Assembly (NCBI GenBank): GCA_963691705.1
Contig: OY829542.1
Coordinates: 48,463,002 to 48,527,001 of the forward strand
Length of the DNA stretch: 64,000 nt
Reading direction: 5' to 3'
From: Viola odorata
Taxonomy: Eukaryota > Streptophyta > Magnoliopsida > Malpighiales > Violaceae
Shown here: positions 47,774-57,087 of the stretch, piece after piece
How the letters are laid out: the number at the start of each line of letters is the position of its first letter
Position numbering within the stretch: the first letter of the stretch is position 1
Position numbers and translations under genes: made by a program
Notes under the pieces: generated by a model
Database searches by the model: none
Told to the model about the DNA's origin: nothing
The model's input: only the letters and a program-made list of their open reading frames with translations

Positions 47774-48535
47774 AAACTTGGGTATATACAATGTACCCAC
47801 CGTTCAGTACAGGCACGGATGCAGCTGGGGGCCAGGGTGGGCTTTTGCCTACCCTGGTCCAATCAAAAAAAAATTTAATAGGCCCATTAGCTTAGCCTTT
47901 GCCTCTGCCAATCTGCACCTCGACCAAATCTAATCCAATAATCCAATCCAATAATCCAATCCCTAGCCTAGCCTTTGCCTCTGCCTCTCTTCTCCTCTCC
48001 TCAACCAAATCCCTAGCACAGCCACGCCTCATCCGTTTCTTGTATATTGTAAGAAGTATATATATTGTATGAATTCTAATATATAATTAATTTTTTTCTA
48101 TATTTTTTATTCAGCTAGCTTGTTTTCCTTTTAAAATACTCCAAAAAAAATGAAACCTCGTAGAGAACAATTGTAAGAAGTATGTATATTGTATGAATTC
48201 TAATGTATAATTAATTTTTTTCTATATTGTCTTCTTATTTACCTTTTGTTAAGTTTATCTAAATATTTGTTATTTAGTTCAATTTTTTGTTCAGCTCGCT
48301 TGCTTTCCTTTTAAAATACTCCAAAAAAAAAATTTCGAGGGCGCTGCCCCCGAACCCCCGCCCCCCCTGGAAATAATTCCTGGATCCGTCCCTGGTTCAG
48401 TATATTATGATTTAGGATGATGACACTTACCCCAAATACTGCTAAAATACTATTATTCTTGACACTTTTGGACACGTGTCATCATCATACATCATGATAT
48501 ACTGAGTAGTGGGTACATCGTATGTACCCAAATTT
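47774..48535. mobile_element. MITE with long inverted repeats, split by a hAT element
   Basis: The left half (CTTGGGTATATACAATGTAC, CCACCGTTCAGTATATTATG once the hAT is removed) is mirrored by 48463-48533 over about 60 bp. A third, partial copy of the end follows directly at about 48538-48605 (TTTAGGTACATACAATGTAC). That suggests a second truncated element or an aborted transposition next to it. Confidence 0.65.
47810..48394. mobile_element. 585-bp hAT MITE with perfect 8-bp target duplication
   Basis: The ends CAGGCACGGAT and ATCCGTCCCTG are inverted. The duplication GTTCAGTA flanks at 47802-47809 and 48395-48402. Inside, two blocks are duplicated: ATTGTAAGAAGTATATATAT-type at 48046/48172 and CTTGCTTTCCTTTTAAAATA-type at 48118/48298. 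No coding capacity. Confidence 0.9.
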
Positions 48536-48750
48536 TACTATGGAAAAAATTTAGGTACATACAATGTACCCACTACTCAGTACATCATGATCTAGGATGA
48601 TATGTAATTATCCCTAAAGTATCTACTGGAGCGCAATATTAATTAATCATTGAGTGACTCCAAAAACCTCTTATCAATTAGGGTATTCTTATAGGAGTAC
48701 GCCGGCGATTGAATCGAATCCAATCTAAAGAGAAAACAATTCCAATTAAT

Positions 48751-48825
48751 ATGGCGTTGTTTGATCTCCCTGAAGATATTCTAACAACATTAACTCTGTC
48801 AAAATTGGATAATTGGATCGATTAG
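48751..48825 (+). pseudogene. F-box gene relic (N-terminal start only)
   Basis: ATG 48751 opens 24 codons beginning MALFDLPEDILTTLTLSKLD, close to the start of plant F-box proteins (LPxDIL). It ends at TAG 48823-48825. No F-box remainder or kelch/FBA repeats follow in any frame. The upstream AGAGAAAACAATTCC leader looks gene-like. I read this as a truncated F-box gene. Confidence 0.5.
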
Positions 48826-48968
48826 CTACGCATAGAAGTTACAAGTTGCCATGGTTATATTGCTTTAAGATTACAACTAATCCTTAGCCCGCAACTGCAA
48901 GTTATATTGTCTGTCCGACCGACCGACCAATTTATACCCTAATCAATCAATACATACGTTGCGACGGC

Positions 48969-49243
48969 AATCTGAAACGCGTTAATTAATAAATATATGG
49001 AGAGTTTTTAGACATCAAGGAACTCACTTGATCATCTAAATTCTCTCAATGAAAGCACAAAAAATGATAGTAATAGAAACGGGGTGTGGGCAATTATAAT
49101 TCTGTACGTGTATATAATTGCCCACACCCCGTTTCTATTACTATCATTTTTTTGTGCTCTCATTGAGAGAATTTAGACGATCAAGTGAGTTCCTTGATGT
49201 CTAAAGACTCTCCATATATTTATTAATTAACGCGTTCCAGATT
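48969..49243. repeat. Near-perfect 130-bp inverted repeat (hairpin) with 14-nt loop
   Basis: Arm 48969-49098 is the reverse complement of 49113-49243, with only about ten mismatches or small indels seen by eye. Blocks such as TGATAGTAATAGAAACGGGG, TGTGGGCAATTATA are identical. Transcription of either strand would give one long hairpin RNA. It starts shortly after the F-box relic. No target duplication was identified. Confidence 0.93.
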
Positions 49244-49322
49244 GTTATTTTTTGATCAATCCTAGAAGTCCCGCTCCGTATTCTGTTCTTCTATGAAGTA
49301 ATCATGAAAAATTCGAGTGATA

Positions 49323-49439
49323 CATATATCGTCATCAAGGCATATATTGTCATCGGGCTTATATCGTCATCAGGGCATATATCGTCATCGAGGCATATAT
49401 CGTCATCGAGGCATATATCGTCATCAGGGCATATATCGT
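49323..49439. repeat. 18-bp minisatellite, about 6.5 copies
   Basis: The unit GCATATATCGTCATCGAG/GCATATATCGTCATCAGG is repeated with one to three substitutions per copy. The spacing is uniform, with no spacers. Confidence 0.9.
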
Positions 49440-50109
49440 ATGCTTACGCATATTGAGATAAAAGCCTACCCAATAATCAACCAGGAAGCAAAGGGCAAGG
49501 ACTTCAGTCTCCTTCAGTCATTGAAGTTTTATGGATAGATGCTACAGACTATCCTAACGGAGTGAAAGACTTGATCTTTTCTCATTATTATTACACTATT
49601 ATCATTCCTAACATCTTCAGAAAATCAAACGGAAATAAATTATCATATTATCTTCTCCGTTAAAATTATTATACACCTAACATTTCAGGATAAAGATATC
49701 TACCCGGAAGCAATCTGGTAATCATGTGAAAAGCAATCCAAAAGCCACGTGAAAAGTCTACTCGATACATCCAGAAGCAATGCAAAATCATCCGGTAAAG
49801 TGAGCAATTAAAGCTTCAAGGTTCAATTACACTCTCTTAAAGCTTTTAATTCTTGCAGTATCTATCGTAACAAACAAATAACGCTTGAAACAAAAATATG
49901 CCATTGGTACTTAAATTCATTATTACTATTGACATGCATTTATATATATATATATATATATATACCAATAAAAAACGAAGGTCGGATAAACAAAAGCTGG
50001 TGTTGAAGATATACAGTACCAACAGTCACCGGTTTGACTTTTTTTTTTATTTTTTTTTATTTTTTATATGAGCTACTGTTTAGTGCTTGGGAACTAAGGG
50101 GCTGTTTAG
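49440..50109. other. Intergenic with an (AT)n tract
   Basis: An AT microsatellite lies at about 49938-49964. Otherwise nothing is recognised up to the pararetroviral block. Confidence 0.5.
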
Positions 50110-50184
50110 GCTAGAAACTAGAGAGAGAAATTAGTGAGACATAGAGTTTGAAGGAAAATGCTCTCGTTGTATTAATTTCTCGTG

Positions 50185-50470
50185 TGTTACAACTGAAGGA
50201 GAAGTCTCCTTATATAGAAAAACTATCAACAAAGGCCAAGACAGGTGGCCATTAAAGAAAGGCTTATCTAAAAGGAATCTTATCTTTTTACAAAAGTTGG
50301 TCGGCCAAAGGTAAGTGGTCGACAAAGATAAAGTTAAAGAAATAAAAGAAACGGTCTTAATTTAAAGTAGCAAAAGTAAAGAGATAAAGTTAGGCGGCTA
50401 ATGGACAGCTGTCTTCTGTGTTCGTCATGGCTGACGTCTATCTCTGTGTTCGTCATGGCTGACGTCTCGC
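50185..50470 (-). promoter_or_regulatory. Pararetroviral 35S-type promoter: TATA box and duplicated as-1-like motifs
   Basis: On minus, CTATATAAG (50209-50217) is followed by a plausible leader. About 200 bp upstream a 25-bp unit is repeated perfectly at 50415-50439 and 50443-50467 (28-bp period). Each unit carries two TGACG cores (GACGTCA and ATGACGAAC). Caulimovirus 35S promoters carry such TGACG pairs (as-1) that bind plant TGA bZIP factors. Activity of this copy is not known. Confidence 0.7.
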
Positions 50471-50476
50471 TTTCTT

Positions 50477-52264
50477 CTAGAGATCTCTGTGGGTTTCTGG
50501 AATATCGACGTCATTGTCTTCTTCCATGTCTGTTATCGCGTTGTCTTGGAGATCTGTTACTAGATTGACGATGTGTTCTTCATCTAACAGTCGTCCATCT
50601 CCTGAGTGTGGTAGGAACATCCTCCACTCTCTGGTGCTGTAGATTTGAATGAAATACCCTTCTCCTAAGAGACGATACTCCATCCATTTTTCCGGTGTAT
50701 ATAGGCTTTGGGGACTCTGTGCTACTCTGTAGATTTCTGGATTTTCTATTTCTTGGAAGTCATAGGGAGATAGTGAAATCTCCATATGAATATCATGAAT
50801 GCTCTCTACTTCTCTGTCTGCCGAAAAGATGAAGACTCTTTTCTTTGCAGGAATAACTTCAAATCCTCTAGCCACTGGTAGTGTGGAATCAATAAAACAT
50901 TCTAATTTCTTCCTTATTGCCATGTTTCCTGCAACTAGAAAGAATTTTTCTCCAAACTCTTCTAGATATTTATCAATGTTTCCTTCTTCTTCCAATTTGA
51001 ATGTGATTTTATCAATCATTCCCATATGGAAAAAAGAAAGAATTTTCTGGAATGGCATGTCTGTGCTGTTTAGGTCTACTTGTAATTTGAATAGTCCTGC
51101 TGTTCCTTTGACTTTGATATGTCTTGCGACTGTTCCTGTAAGTCTGCAGTGGGGTTTCTGTATTATGTTTACTCCTTTGAACTTCCAGTCTTTTTCTTCG
51201 AAGTAAATTTTTACTAAGTTTTTCTGTGCATTGATTAGATCTTCTAAGTGTCTTTCTTCTATTTTCTGTTTTATAATTTCTTCCCCTTCGGGCCATTGGT
51301 CAAACAATGGTTTAAGGGTGAAATAGGCTGGCATATCTAATAGCCTCGCTCTAAGTTGTGAAAAGCTTCTGTTTTTGGGTTTCTGTTTGTTTTCCTGTAT
51401 AAATTTATCTAATTGCTGTAATTTGGTAGTTAAGCTACCCATTATACTATCTTTCTGTTTGATCTTTCTTTCTGCTTCAATCTTTTCTTGTTCTATGAAG
51501 GTTATTTGGTTTGTAGTCTGTTGTTGAAGTTGTGCTAGTTGTTCTTCTAGCTTTCTGTTTTTGTCTTCTAATCTGGCTATTAGTCGACTGGGATTCTCTT
51601 GGGCCACTTCTGAATAGGGTCTAACTGTTTCAGGTTCTATGTAGAAGTTTGGGCCTAACTGGGCCCTTGCTTCTTCTAAGGCTTCTGCAAAACTGTGATA
51701 ACCCACATAGATTGGGTTTTGACACATGATGTAATTTTTTACCGTGTTGAAACTGTTAAAGACACTTGTTTTTAAACCTCTGTAAATGACATAATGTGAA
51801 AAGGATTTTTTCTGTATCTTTGGGTTCTTCTCAGAGAAGTACATGCTTAAAGCATTTAAGCATTGTACCTTGAACTGTGTTGCTACGGGAGCTGTCTGTA
51901 TATGCCAGAGGTTATCTAGCAGGCACTGTTGTTCTCTGTCGATATTTAATCCCTCAAAGGGTTTAAATTTCTTATTTCCTCCATCAGGAAATTCTGTGAG
52001 ATACATTGTTCCAAATCTAATCTCGTTCTGTGCTCCTCTTCTAGTAGAGAGATTTCTGTTTACCTGTGTGAATGGAATCTGTATGTTTGAGGATGATGAT
52101 CCTCTTTCTGTGATTGTAACTGGCATAGCCAAATTATTTCTGTACATAATAGTTCTGTCTGATACTGATTCTTGAGTATCTTGTTTCTGTTGATCTTCTG
52201 TCTGTTCTTGGAACATCTGCTCTTTGGGTTTTAACACCCGTTTTTTCATCTCTGCCTGTATCAT
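50477..52264 (-). CDS. Pararetroviral transactivator/viroplasmin-like protein, intact 595-codon ORF
   Basis: The ATG (52264-52262) overlaps the RNase H stop as ATGA, an arrangement that suits translation reinitiation. Around residues 160-200 is a viroplasmin-like (RNase H1 N-terminal type) domain. A coiled coil spans about 225-290 (RLEDKNRKLEEQLAQLQQQ). The C-terminal half is of unknown fold, and the end is acidic. In caulimoviruses the corresponding protein forms inclusion bodies and allows translation of downstream ORFs. No stop or frameshift breaks it, unlike the rest of the insertion. Assignment rests on the domain resemblance and the position between RNase H and promoter. Confidence 0.7.
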   Translation of the reverse strand: MIQAEMKKRVLKPKEQMFQEQTEDQQKQDTQESVSDRTIMYRNNLAMPVTITERGSSSSNIQIPFTQVNRNLSTRRGAQNEIRFGTMYLTEFPDGGNKKFKPFEGLNIDREQQCLLDNLWHIQTAPVATQFKVQCLNALSMYFSEKNPKIQKKSFSHYVIYRGLKTSVFNSFNTVKNYIMCQNPIYVGYHSFAEALEEARAQLGPNFYIEPETVRPYSEVAQENPSRLIARLEDKNRKLEEQLAQLQQQTTNQITFIEQEKIEAERKIKQKDSIMGSLTTKLQQLDKFIQENKQKPKNRSFSQLRARLLDMPAYFTLKPLFDQWPEGEEIIKQKIEERHLEDLINAQKNLVKIYFEEKDWKFKGVNIIQKPHCRLTGTVARHIKVKGTAGLFKLQVDLNSTDMPFQKILSFFHMGMIDKITFKLEEEGNIDKYLEEFGEKFFLVAGNMAIRKKLECFIDSTLPVARGFEVIPAKKRVFIFSADREVESIHDIHMEISLSPYDFQEIENPEIYRVAQSPQSLYTPEKWMEYRLLGEGYFIQIYSTREWRMFLPHSGDGRLLDEEHIVNLVTDLQDNAITDMEEDNDVDIPETHRDL

Positions 52265-52518
52265 TTAAAGAATTTTTCAATATTTCTAGATAATAAATCT
52301 GCTAAACTGTTATTTTTTCCTTTAATATGTTCGAAACATATTTTGTATCCATTTCCCTGTATTAAATTCTGTAGATTAACCCATCGGGTTCTGTTTATTT
52401 TCTTGCTGTTTTCATTTTTAAGAAATTTAACTATGGCTTCACAATCTGTTCTAACTGTGAATTCATTCTGTAGATATATTTTAAATTTATCTAAAGCATT
52501 TATTAATGCTTGGATTTC
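52261..52518 (-). pseudogene. Pararetroviral RNase H, C-terminal part only
   Basis: From about 52518 to TGA 52263-52261 the frame encodes the C-terminal part of a caulimovirid RNase H. It includes an RTDCEA aspartate motif, an RTRWVNLQ region and the closing ADLLSRNIEKFF motif. The reverse transcriptase that should precede it is absent. The upstream junction coincides with the stop of the coat-protein-like frame and is out of frame with it. Confidence 0.8.
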
Positions 52519-54490
52519 ATGGTCCTATTCCTAAGTCTACTATGTGACCACAGTCTCTATTCCATTCTTCATGCATTAATCTACCTAAATCGCCTGGAAG
52601 CTTTATGAAATATTTATTGCATAAGTCATCGTCCATGGCTTTACCAGTTTGTGCTAATAGTCTAGCAAAATCTGAGCTAAATTCTTTGATATATTTGAAA
52701 TCTGTAATACTAAGTTGTTCTAAATTTCTGACTGCAGTATCCTGTATAAATGTATTTTCTTTTGCTGGATATACTCCTAATAATAAAATTCTAATTTGAC
52801 TTGTGAAATTATAGGGATTGTCTCCTAATGATTTAATAGTGTTTATACTATCTGGATCTTTTAATTTTTTACTTTGCCAAATACCTAAGGTTGTTGGTCC
52901 TAATGTTGTTTCTAAGTAGGAAAACATATCTATATCATTTCTTTTGTTAGTTTCCCAATTTCTGACTACTGTTTGTTCCCATATTAGTATTTCATCTGGC
53001 CATAACTGAGGACTCTGTTGTTCTATTAATAGCATGTTTGAACTATACAATTTTCCTATTGGCATTCTTGCCCCTCTTCCTTTGAAGTTCGACTCTCCTT
53101 GGTATACCGTCGTAGCAGGTGTCCAAGGTTCTCTACCTAATACTTCTGTTCCTGATGTTCCTGGTGTTACGAATTCAGGTTTAGGTCTTTTTATTCCTCT
53201 TGGGTAGAGCTGTCAAAACGGGTCCGGGACCCGTGGACCCGGCCCGGTCCCGGCAATTCGGGCCGGGTCCGGGACCAATTTTTGGTCCCGTTTTGAGTCG
53301 GGCCGGGTCTGGTCCCGACCCGAAAAATTCCGGGTCCATCCGGGCCAGACCCGTCGGGTCTCGGGTCTGGACCCGAGACCCGCATTTTGCTAATCTTTTT
53401 TTTTTTTTTTAAATTGCTAACCTAATTTTGCATCCAATTACATCCCATCACCAAAAATCCAGCCCGATCCACCTCATCCGAACAGCCCAACCACCAAAAC
53501 CACCACATCCCGTCACCATATCCACCCCATCCAATAACCCGTATCTCCCTCAGCCTCCTCACCGCCGGCCAAACCACCAACCACCGCCAAAACAGTCACC
53601 ATAATCAACCAAAAAACTCATCTTGCCTCCACTGCCAAAACACCAAACCCACAAAATCCATTATTGTGAATCAACCAAAAAACTCATCTTGCCTCCACAC
53701 CAGATCCTCTTTACTTGGATCTGTTTCCTTTATACTTTACTTGGATCTGTTTTTATGCTATTGTTGTTCCGAGGAAAACAAAAAAGAAAGAAAGAGAGTG
53801 AGAAGAGGGAAGGCGTAGAAGAGAGTAAAGAGAAGAAATAGAAAAGAAGGAAAATAGGAAAGAGAAAAAAAAAGAGATTTGGTTTGTTGTTTGTTGTTGT
53901 ACAGAGAAGAAAAGAAATAAGATGAAAGAAAATGGGAGTGAGTGGTCCTGGAAAAGGAGAGTAAAAAGGAAAGAAGAAAGGAAAAGAAAAAGGATTAATT
54001 TATTAAAAAAAAAGCAAAAAAAAGGAAAAGAAAACAGTAAAAAAATCGGGTCCGGGTCTGGTCCCGGACCCGGACGATTTAGCCGGGCCGGGACCGGGAC
54101 CAAAAATTGGTCCCGTTTTTATACGGGACCGGTCGGGTCCAGACCCGAATTTCTCGGGTCTGTCCGGGTCCGGGTCCGCGGACCCGGATTGACAGCTCTA
54201 CTCTTGGGTCTATGTTTTGGTCCATAAAACTAACTTCTGGTTTGTAAAAATCACTAATTACTATTTTCCCGTTTACTATATCTGTTACTAATGGTAGGTT
54301 AAATACTTCATTTAGCTTATTATAAGCCTCTTCATATTCTAATCCTAATTCTGTCATACATTCTATTATCATGTCATCGACTTGTTCCTGTAGGTTGGTT
54401 TCTATAAATTTTTTATTAACTATTTGTTCAAATGTCTTTTGTACTTCTTTTGTTTTGAAACCAGCTACTTCTTCTAATTCTTCTAATAAG
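52517..54490 (-). pseudogene. Pararetroviral coat-protein-like frame, split by a hAT element and fused to RNase H
   Basis: The frame runs from 54490 to 54209 and, beyond the hAT element, from 53204 to TGA 52519-52517. The two parts agree in frame once one copy of the 8-bp target duplication is discounted. The visible protein has an acidic N-terminal helix region, then WPDEILIWEQTVVRNWE and LGPTTLGIWQ segments that resemble caulimovirid/retroviral capsid helices. The usual CCHC zinc knuckle is missing because of the deletion toward RNase H. The 5' end is lost at the inverted junction at 54490. Confidence 0.6.
53205..54200. mobile_element. hAT element inserted in the pararetroviral coat frame
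   Basis: The ends TAGAGCTGTCAA and TTGACAGCTCTA are perfect inverted repeats. They are flanked by the 8-bp duplication CTCTTGGG at 53197-53204 and 54201-54208. Subterminal regions consist of GGGTCCGGGACC/CGGGTC motifs in both orientations. The 996-bp element has no transposase. Confidence 0.93.
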
Positions 54491-54722
54491 CTACCAAATT
54501 ACAGCAATTAGATAAATTTATACAGGAAAACAAACAGAAACCCAAAAACAGAAGCTTTTCACAACTTAGAGCGAGGCTATTAGATATGCCAGCCTATTTC
54601 ACCCTTAAACCATTGTTTGACCAATGGCCCGAAGGGGAAGAAATTATAAAACAGAAAACAGAAGAAAGACACTTAGAAGATCTAATCAATGCACAGAAAA
54701 ACTTAGTAAAAATTTACTTCGA

Positions 54723-54725
<3 letters not shown>
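54491..54725 (+). pseudogene. Inverted fragment of the transactivator-like ORF
   Basis: This segment is almost identical to the reverse complement of 51195-51432, the coiled-coil end and following region of the transactivator-like ORF. By eye very few substitutions separate them. It joins head-to-head with the coat frame at 54490 and ends at an (AT)n tract. It shows rearrangement at integration or later recombination. Confidence 0.9.
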
Positions 54726-54767
<42 letters not shown>

Positions 54768-54940
54768 ATTTTTTTATTTTTTTTGCTATGTCATTCGGAA
54801 AAGCTAACAGATTGTATGCACGATAGCATGCATATATATATATATATATTTTTTTTATTTTTTTTATTTTTTATTTTATTTTTTTTGCTATGTCATTCGG
54901 AAAAGCTAACAGATTGTATGCACGATAGCATGCATATTAT
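54725..54940. repeat. (AT)n tract and a 60-bp direct duplication
   Basis: An AT run spans 54725-54765. TTTTGCTATGTCATTCGGAA and the 35 bases after it (to GCATGCATAT) are identical at 54781 and 54885 (104-bp period), separated by AT and T-rich sequence. Confidence 0.88.
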
Positions 54941-55058
54941 GAAATGCAGGCACATTAACAGACACATAGCATGCACTAACGACATGCAAATGGACTCCAT
55001 AAATTATTTTATGAGAATATTGGTAACACTCTATGATTGCTTTTGATTATTTATTTTA

Positions 55059-56906
55059 GGGAAAATAGTTTTTAGCTCCCCTGTACTAACGTCGAAAAGC
55101 AAAAACCTCCCATATACTTCATTTTTTGCAGTCCGCCTCCCCTGGACTATTATTTTCGGGCAAAAAGGCCCTTCCGTCCACTTTCACTAACGGATCCGTT
55201 AAAAACACTCCCTACAACAGGTTATCTTCATTTTTAAAATTAATTAAATAATATAATTAATCTAAAAATTCCAAAAATAATTTACTTAATTTAAAAAATG
55301 AGAAAAAATGTAAAAATTATAAAAAATGTAATAATTCCAAAAAAAATGTAAAGATTCACAAAAAAAAATGTAATAAACCTAAAAATTAAGAAAAAATCCA
55401 AAAAAAATGTAAAGACTCACAAAAAAAATGTCATTTTTTTACTTAACCTAAAAATAAAAAAAATGTTAAAAATTCAAAAAAAAATTAATTAATCTAAAAA
55501 TTAAGAAAGAATTCCAAAAAAAATGTAATAATTCCAAAACAAATGTAAAAATTCCAAAAAAAATTTAATTAATTTAAGAAATTTAGAAAAATAATATAAT
55601 CATTAGTTTAATATTTCTTTTCCTTTCTCTTTTTCTTTTCTTTTCTTTTCTTTTCTTTTCTTTCTTTTTCTTTTTTTCTTTCTTCTTCCTTTGCACAACA
55701 GCCTCAATGACCCCAATAATTATAAGGAATTTCCTAATTACAATCACAACTCAATCAATTCAATATCTTCTTAATTAGCACCCAAGCTCCACCATTTCGC
55801 CCAAGCCCCACAAAATTTGCATTGAATAGCTCAACATCATCATCAATGTTCCCACCATCAAACAAAATTAAAAAAGATCAAACAAAGACCCAATCAAAGA
55901 CCCAAACCCGTTCATACAAGATCCGGATCCGTTCATACAAGATCCGACTCTCCTTCTTCCCCAACCGCATCGTTTTCTTCCTCCAGCCTGCTGCCGCCGC
56001 CGGCCACCGATGCTGCACCATTCCAGCAGCCAATCGACACCTACGAACAAGAAAAGCAACACCCGAACACAACCCCAAACAAAACCACCTCATCGTCGCC
56101 ACCACAACCATCATCATCACCACCACAGTCGCCAACCCCCAAACCAAACCGCTACTGCCACCAAACCAAACAACCACTGCCCAAAAATCATCACCATCTC
56201 CACCCACCGCCGACACCATCATCTCACCAAATCGCCACTGCCCAAAACCCAATCCCGATCTGCACAAAACACCCAATCCCGATCTGCACAAAATCACCCA
56301 ATCTCGATCTACACAAAACACCCAATCGCCATCAAACCACTGTCCCCGAACGCCACACTCCCAACCAAAATCACCCAATCCCGATCCCAAACCATTTCCT
56401 CCATCACCGCCGAAACCCAACACTAAAAATCCAAACCCGAATCCTTCTCCATCGAAAAAGGGAAAATAAAAAAGAAGAAAAGAATAGGAAGAAAGAAAGA
56501 AAAGGAAGCAGAGAAGGGTGAAAGAAAGAAAGTGAAAAGAAAATGAACTAGTGTATGTTTTTGGTAAATGAAAAACTTAAAGGAAAAAAGAGAGAGCAAA
56601 ATCAGAAAATGAATTTTTACAATTATTTTTAGAACTTTTACATTTTTTATTAAATTTTTTAGATTAATTTATTTTTTTTAGATTTTTAAAATTAATTATA
56701 TTATTTAAAATATAATTACCTGCTATAACAGGTTAAAAAAAACCCTGTTGTAGCAGGTAATCTGTTAGATTTAACAGCTTAATTTAACGGAATTGAGCAA
56801 TTTGCTTGAAAAATGTAGTTCAGGGGAGGCGTAATGAAAAAAATGAAGTACAAGGGAGGTTCTTGATTTTCGACGATAGTACAGGGGAGCTAAAAACTAT
56901 TTCTCC
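55059..56906. mobile_element. MULE with ~100-bp inverted repeats and perfect 9-bp target duplication
   Basis: The ends GGGAAAATAGTTTTTAGCTC and, reversed from the right, GGAGAAATAGTTTTTAGCTC continue as inverted repeats for about 100 bp. TTTATTTTA flanks at 55050-55058 and 56907-56915. The outer interior is AT-rich with TCCAAAAAAAATGTAA-type repeats. 55700-56520 is GC-richer and Pro/Thr-coding in one frame, unlike the flanks, and could be captured host sequence. No transposase. Confidence 0.88.
56251..56323. repeat. 24-bp tandem repeat, three copies
   Basis: AATCCCGATCTGCACAAAAC plus ACCC is repeated at 56251, 56275 and 56300 with few changes, inside the MULE. Confidence 0.88.
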
Positions 56907-57060
56907 TTTATTTTATCATAATAAATGAAGCACTTGAATTATTTATCTCATGCCATACCGGAAATGGAGCCCATGGTAAACACTCGGACTCAGTTCGGCA
57001 TCTAATAATATTAATAATTATCAGGATGGCATTTTAGTACTTAACCACCCAAGATTTTCC

Positions 57061-57067
57061 TATAAAA
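57061..57067 (+). promoter_or_regulatory. Possible TATA box before a short ORF
   Basis: TATAAAA in the context TTTCCTATAAAAAGAC, 27 bp upstream of the ATG at 57088 and 68 bp upstream of another ATG at 57129. Confidence 0.35.
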
Positions 57068-57087
57068 AGACAGGAGGTGTAGAGGAT

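Larger units (their letters stand above)
50110..54490 (-). mobile_element. Endogenous pararetrovirus (Caulimoviridae-like), internally deleted
   Basis: Read on minus, the order is coat-protein-like frame, C-terminal RNase H, transactivator/viroplasmin-like ORF, then a promoter with TATA and as-1-like motifs. This is the gene order of caulimovirids, where the pregenomic RNA promoter follows the transactivator ORF. There are no LTRs, so it is an integrated virus copy and not a retrotransposon. Protease and reverse transcriptase are missing: the coat frame runs straight into RNase H at about 52518. A hAT element (53205-54200) interrupts the coat frame. At the upstream edge the block abuts an inverted fragment of its own third ORF. 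The genus is not determined. Confidence 0.85.

Noticed and set aside
49323..49439. CRISPR-like array
   Set aside because: Units are contiguous 18-bp copies without unique spacers, and the genome is a plant; it is a minisatellite.
54624..55046. 140-codon frame with poly Tyr-Ile
   Set aside because: It reads an (AT)n tract and the inverted viral fragment in the wrong frame.
55822..56469. 216-codon Pro/Thr/Asn-rich frame as a real gene
   Set aside because: Lies inside a MULE, contains tandem repeats and no domain; the opposite strand is equally open, so it is treated only as possible captured sequence.
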